Assembly (NCBI RefSeq): GCF_018070465.1
Contig: NZ_JAGPXT010000002.1
Span: 310,001-374,000, forward strand
Reading direction: 5' to 3'
DNA: 64,000 nt
Source: Micromonospora sp. C95
GTDB taxonomy: Bacteria > Actinomycetota > Actinomycetes > Mycobacteriales > Micromonosporaceae
Position numbers and translations under genes: made by a program. The notes under the pieces are model-generated. The model saw only the letters and a program-made list of their open reading frames with translations. It ran no database searches and was not told the origin of the DNA. Numbering within the stretch: the stretch's first letter is position 1; the number at the start of each line of letters is the position of its first letter. Positions 61,286 to 64,000 of this stretch are shown piece by piece.

Positions 61286-63915
61286 CGCGGCAGGCTGAGC
61301 ACACGGTGCGGCGTCGGCGGGAGTTGGCGGCCGGTGGCACGAGTGACCTGTTCGCCCTGGTGAGCAGCGGCGACAGCGAGTCGGTCGCGGCAGCGCTGCA
61401 AGGGTTGCCGGAGCAGCGCCGCCGGGAGATCGGCGTCGAGCTGACCGGCTGGTTCAAGCAGCGTGACCGGGACACCTGGTGGTCGGCCGGCACCGGGACC
61501 GCCCTGGCGGTCGCGGTGGTCGGCTGCCTGCCGACCGCCGCCCAGGCCGCGGCGATCCTCGGTCGTCCCTCGGTCAATCCGCACGGTCACCGCGCGGCCG
61601 AGCTGGTCCGTCAGGTGGCGCAGGAGCGGGGCGTCGACTGGCTGGTCGACCTGGCCCACCGGATCGCCGCCCGGTTCCGTCCGGACACCTGGGTGGGCCG
61701 CTGGCATTTCGTCGCCACGCTGCTGCGCGCCGAGGGTGGCGCGCCACCGACCGACGACCGGTGCGTGCAACTGTGGTTGACGGCGGTCGAGTCCCCGGAC
61801 CAGCGCCACCACGGCCAGCCGGCGCCGGTGGTGGACCGGCTGCGCGACGATCCGTTCCTGGCCGTCATGCTGCCCCGACTGTTCGAGGTGGACGGCATCG
61901 GCACCCAGATGATGTTCGTCGCCGCCCATTACAACTGGGACGAACCGGGCCAGCCGGCCCTGCCGGCTGCCCTGGCCCAGCTCGCCACCGAGGGAGCGGT
62001 CGACCGGGTGCTGCTGCTCGACGGCTCGATCGGTCGGCTGCTGCGTGGCGACCGGCCCGCCGCACTGCGCGCCTTCACCACCCTGCTCGACCACCTCGCG
62101 CCGACCACCACCGAGGTCAACGCCCGGGTCACCGACTACCTGCGGCTGCTCGTCGACGCTCCCGCGCCGGTGGCCACGATGGCGCAGAAGGCGCTGCGGA
62201 GGCTGCCCGTGCTGGAGCTCGATTCGGTCCTCGACACCTCCCGGCAGATGCTCATCCGGCCGGACAAGACCCTGGTCAGAACCCAGCTCACCTGGCTCGA
62301 CCAACTCGCCCGCCGGCACCGGGACCGGGCCGCCGAGATCGCCGAGGTGATCGCGGTGGCCGCCGAGCATCCCGCGGTGGAACTGCGGGAGCGGGCGGCG
62401 GCGCTGGCTGCCCGGCACGGCGTCGAGCCCGCACCGGTCGGCCCGGCGCTGACTCGGCCACGCGGCGACGACCTGCCCCCGCCCGCACCGCCGGCACCGG
62501 TCCCCGACCCGATCAGCGACCTGGACGAGTTGACCGAGGAGGTCGCCGCGCTGCTCGGCACGCCGTACCAGGGGGCACCGCTGGAGCGCATCCTCGACGG
62601 GCTGGTCCGGCTCAGCTCAGCCGACGGACCCCGGGTACACACCGCTCTCGACCCGGTGATCGAGCGGCGGCACTGGTCGTGGGCGAACGAGCACCGCTGG
62701 GATCCGCTCTGTCTCTGCGAGACGGTGGTCGAGGTGTTCCGTAGTGCCGGTGTCGGCCGCCCCGACCGGCGCCGGGAACGGTGGGAGAAGCTGCTCACGT
62801 CGGTGCACCGGCCCGGCACGGCACCCGAGCTGGCGGTCACCGACCCCAAGGTGCCGCCGGTACACCGACTGTTTCGTGCCCGGCTGGCCGAGATCGGCGC
62901 GTACCTCAACGAGCCGGGGCAGTCCGGTCTGCTGGCCCTGCCCACCTCGACAAACGGTGAGCTCGACCCGATGGTGCTGGTGGAACGGCTCGCCGCGCTC
63001 GGTGACCGGGAGCCCGGTCACTGGGATCTCACCCAGGCGTTGCTGCGGCTGCCGACGGGCGGGGACGAACCGGTCGCCGCCAAGGCGACGGCGCTCGGCA
63101 CGCCGTCCGGCCGGCGGCTCGCCGCCTGGTTGCGCGACGGCGGGCTGCCGCAGCCGGTCATCCGGCCCCGCTCCGTCACCCGCGACCCGCGCCGGGGCAA
63201 CCGCCACTGGGAGTGGGCGTACATGCCGGCCGAGCGGGTCCTGGTCGAACTGACCCCACCCGCCGGTGCGATCGACAGGTACGGGCTGCTCACCGCGCCG
63301 GCCACTCCCCTCGGCGGCGACCACTCCGGGTGGGTGCACCGGTGGCCGTCGCTGCTGCCCCGGCACCGGGGCGTGGTCACCGCGTACGCCCTGCCGCTGG
63401 TCGCCGGTGCGGCGGACATGGACGAGCGCGACGGCGCGGCGGTGCTGCCGCTGCTCGCGGAGATTGATGGTCCGGGCGGGGTGGCTCTCGACCTGGCGGT
63501 GGCCTACGGACTCAGCGCCCGGCACGACCCGGACCGGGTGGCGACGGTGGACGCGCTGCTCGCCCTCGCCGCCGCCGGTGACCTCGACGCGGCCGGCACC
63601 GGGGAGCAACTCGGCACGCTGGCCGCCCGGCAACTGGTGAAGCTGTCCCGGGTCGTCGAACCGCTGCGCGACGCCGCACAGGCAGGAGCGCCACTCACCG
63701 TGTGGCGGCTGCTCGCCGCCGCGCTCCCGGCGCTGCTGGCCGCGCCGACGCCACCGCGCGGCCTACCGGACCTGCTGACCCTGGCGGCGGAGACGGCCAC
63801 CGCGACCGGCGTACGGATCGAGGTGCCCGGCCTCGCCGACATCGCCGGGCGGAGCGGCTCCACCCGCCTGGTAACCGAGGCCCGCCGCCTGCACAAGGCA
63901 CAGACCAAGCCCTAA
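61282..63915 (+). CDS. Large helical-repeat protein, DUF6493-like
   Basis: An 877-aa soluble protein dominated by short alpha-helical pairs of HEAT/ankyrin-like character (LFALVSSGDSESVAAALQGL at the N-terminus; WRLLAAALPALLAAPTPPRGLPDLLTLA in parts near the C-terminus), matching the look of the DUF6493 family. A Pro-rich hinge (PPPAPPAPVPDP, about 400-410) separates the halves. The GTG start overlaps the SWIM gene stop. No catalytic motif, signal or membrane segment seen. It probably acts as a scaffold with the SWIM protein. Beyond its stop, 63916-64000 holds nothing recognisable. Confidence 0.75.
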   Translation: MTRQAEHTVRRRRELAAGGTSDLFALVSSGDSESVAAALQGLPEQRRREIGVELTGWFKQRDRDTWWSAGTGTALAVAVVGCLPTAAQAAAILGRPSVNPHGHRAAELVRQVAQERGVDWLVDLAHRIAARFRPDTWVGRWHFVATLLRAEGGAPPTDDRCVQLWLTAVESPDQRHHGQPAPVVDRLRDDPFLAVMLPRLFEVDGIGTQMMFVAAHYNWDEPGQPALPAALAQLATEGAVDRVLLLDGSIGRLLRGDRPAALRAFTTLLDHLAPTTTEVNARVTDYLRLLVDAPAPVATMAQKALRRLPVLELDSVLDTSRQMLIRPDKTLVRTQLTWLDQLARRHRDRAAEIAEVIAVAAEHPAVELRERAAALAARHGVEPAPVGPALTRPRGDDLPPPAPPAPVPDPISDLDELTEEVAALLGTPYQGAPLERILDGLVRLSSADGPRVHTALDPVIERRHWSWANEHRWDPLCLCETVVEVFRSAGVGRPDRRRERWEKLLTSVHRPGTAPELAVTDPKVPPVHRLFRARLAEIGAYLNEPGQSGLLALPTSTNGELDPMVLVERLAALGDREPGHWDLTQALLRLPTGGDEPVAAKATALGTPSGRRLAAWLRDGGLPQPVIRPRSVTRDPRRGNRHWEWAYMPAERVLVELTPPAGAIDRYGLLTAPATPLGGDHSGWVHRWPSLLPRHRGVVTAYALPLVAGAADMDERDGAAVLPLLAEIDGPGGVALDLAVAYGLSARHDPDRVATVDALLALAAAGDLDAAGTGEQLGTLAARQLVKLSRVVEPLRDAAQAGAPLTVWRLLAAALPALLAAPTPPRGLPDLLTLAAETATATGVRIEVPGLADIAGRSGSTRLVTEARRLHKAQTKP

Positions 63916-64000
63916 CCTCTCTCCCCCCGGAGCCCCGCCTGATCCGCCTCGTCCGCTGACCCATGTGAATCTTGGTCCGTGAACGCCCTCCCGGGGGCGC

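Overview
This is a high-GC actinobacterial chromosome segment. The codon use (G/C at third positions, many GTG and some TTG starts), the gene content (MsiK-type importers without their own ATPase, SigE-type sigma factor, TAT-exported glycosidase, Bcr/CflA pump, LtrA, SWIM protein) and the dense overlapping operons suggest Micromonosporaceae (Micromonospora or a relative). That family assignment is inference. I saw no rRNA, tRNA, CRISPR array, insertion sequence or phage gene.

The window is mostly a carbohydrate-utilisation region. Positions 1-6125 (minus strand) read as one L-arabinose-type operon: araB, araD, then a CUT2 importer (binding protein, ATPase, permease cut by the left edge). Positions 6295-11662 hold a ROK regulator and a ChvE/MmsAB-type pentose or hexose importer. 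Positions 12148-13458 encode a secreted alpha/beta hydrolase. Positions 13578-23262 are an L-fucose locus: TAT-exported GH95 fucosidase, RhaM-type mutarotase, FCD/GntR regulator, L-fuconate dehydratase and a CUT2 importer. The last two enzymes of the non-phosphorylating fucose pathway (FAH-family hydrolase and SDR) lie 20 kb away at 42289-43934, behind an operator-like palindrome resembling the fucose-locus sites.

Positions 23994-25279 hold a VOC protein and an inositol-monophosphatase-like protein with altered metal ligands. Positions 25357-32027 hold a CUT1 importer, a beta-lactamase-fold hydrolase, a LacI regulator and a GH32-like beta-fructosidase. Next come LtrA, an epoxide hydrolase, a five-gene peptide ABC importer (34794-40223), a small unknown, an M23 peptidase and a universal stress protein. 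Positions 44198-48141 contain a small anchored protein, a broken XRE regulator beside a perfect inverted repeat, and an SNF2 helicase with a helix-hairpin-helix. Positions 48142-53138 are a polyol-type operon (DeoR regulator, CUT1 importer, zinc dehydrogenase). Positions 53361-55955 carry a SigE-like sigma factor between two paralogous anchored trefoil-like proteins, plus a small membrane protein. Positions 56350-63915 hold a two-subunit sodium:solute symporter, a Bcr/CflA pump and a SWIM/DUF6493-like pair.

The strongest signal beyond single genes is regulatory. Three groups of promoters share operators: (a) TGTTARCGCTCACA at the araB and ChvE-like promoters; (b) GCTAAACTGATTTAGC inside near-identical promoters of the secreted hydrolase and the CUT1 importer, with a half-conserved copy at GH32; (c) ACRTC-N-GAYGT at the fucose promoters, with a one-mismatch relative at the distant FAH/SDR operon. 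Together they suggest three sugar regulons, each linking separated transcription units.
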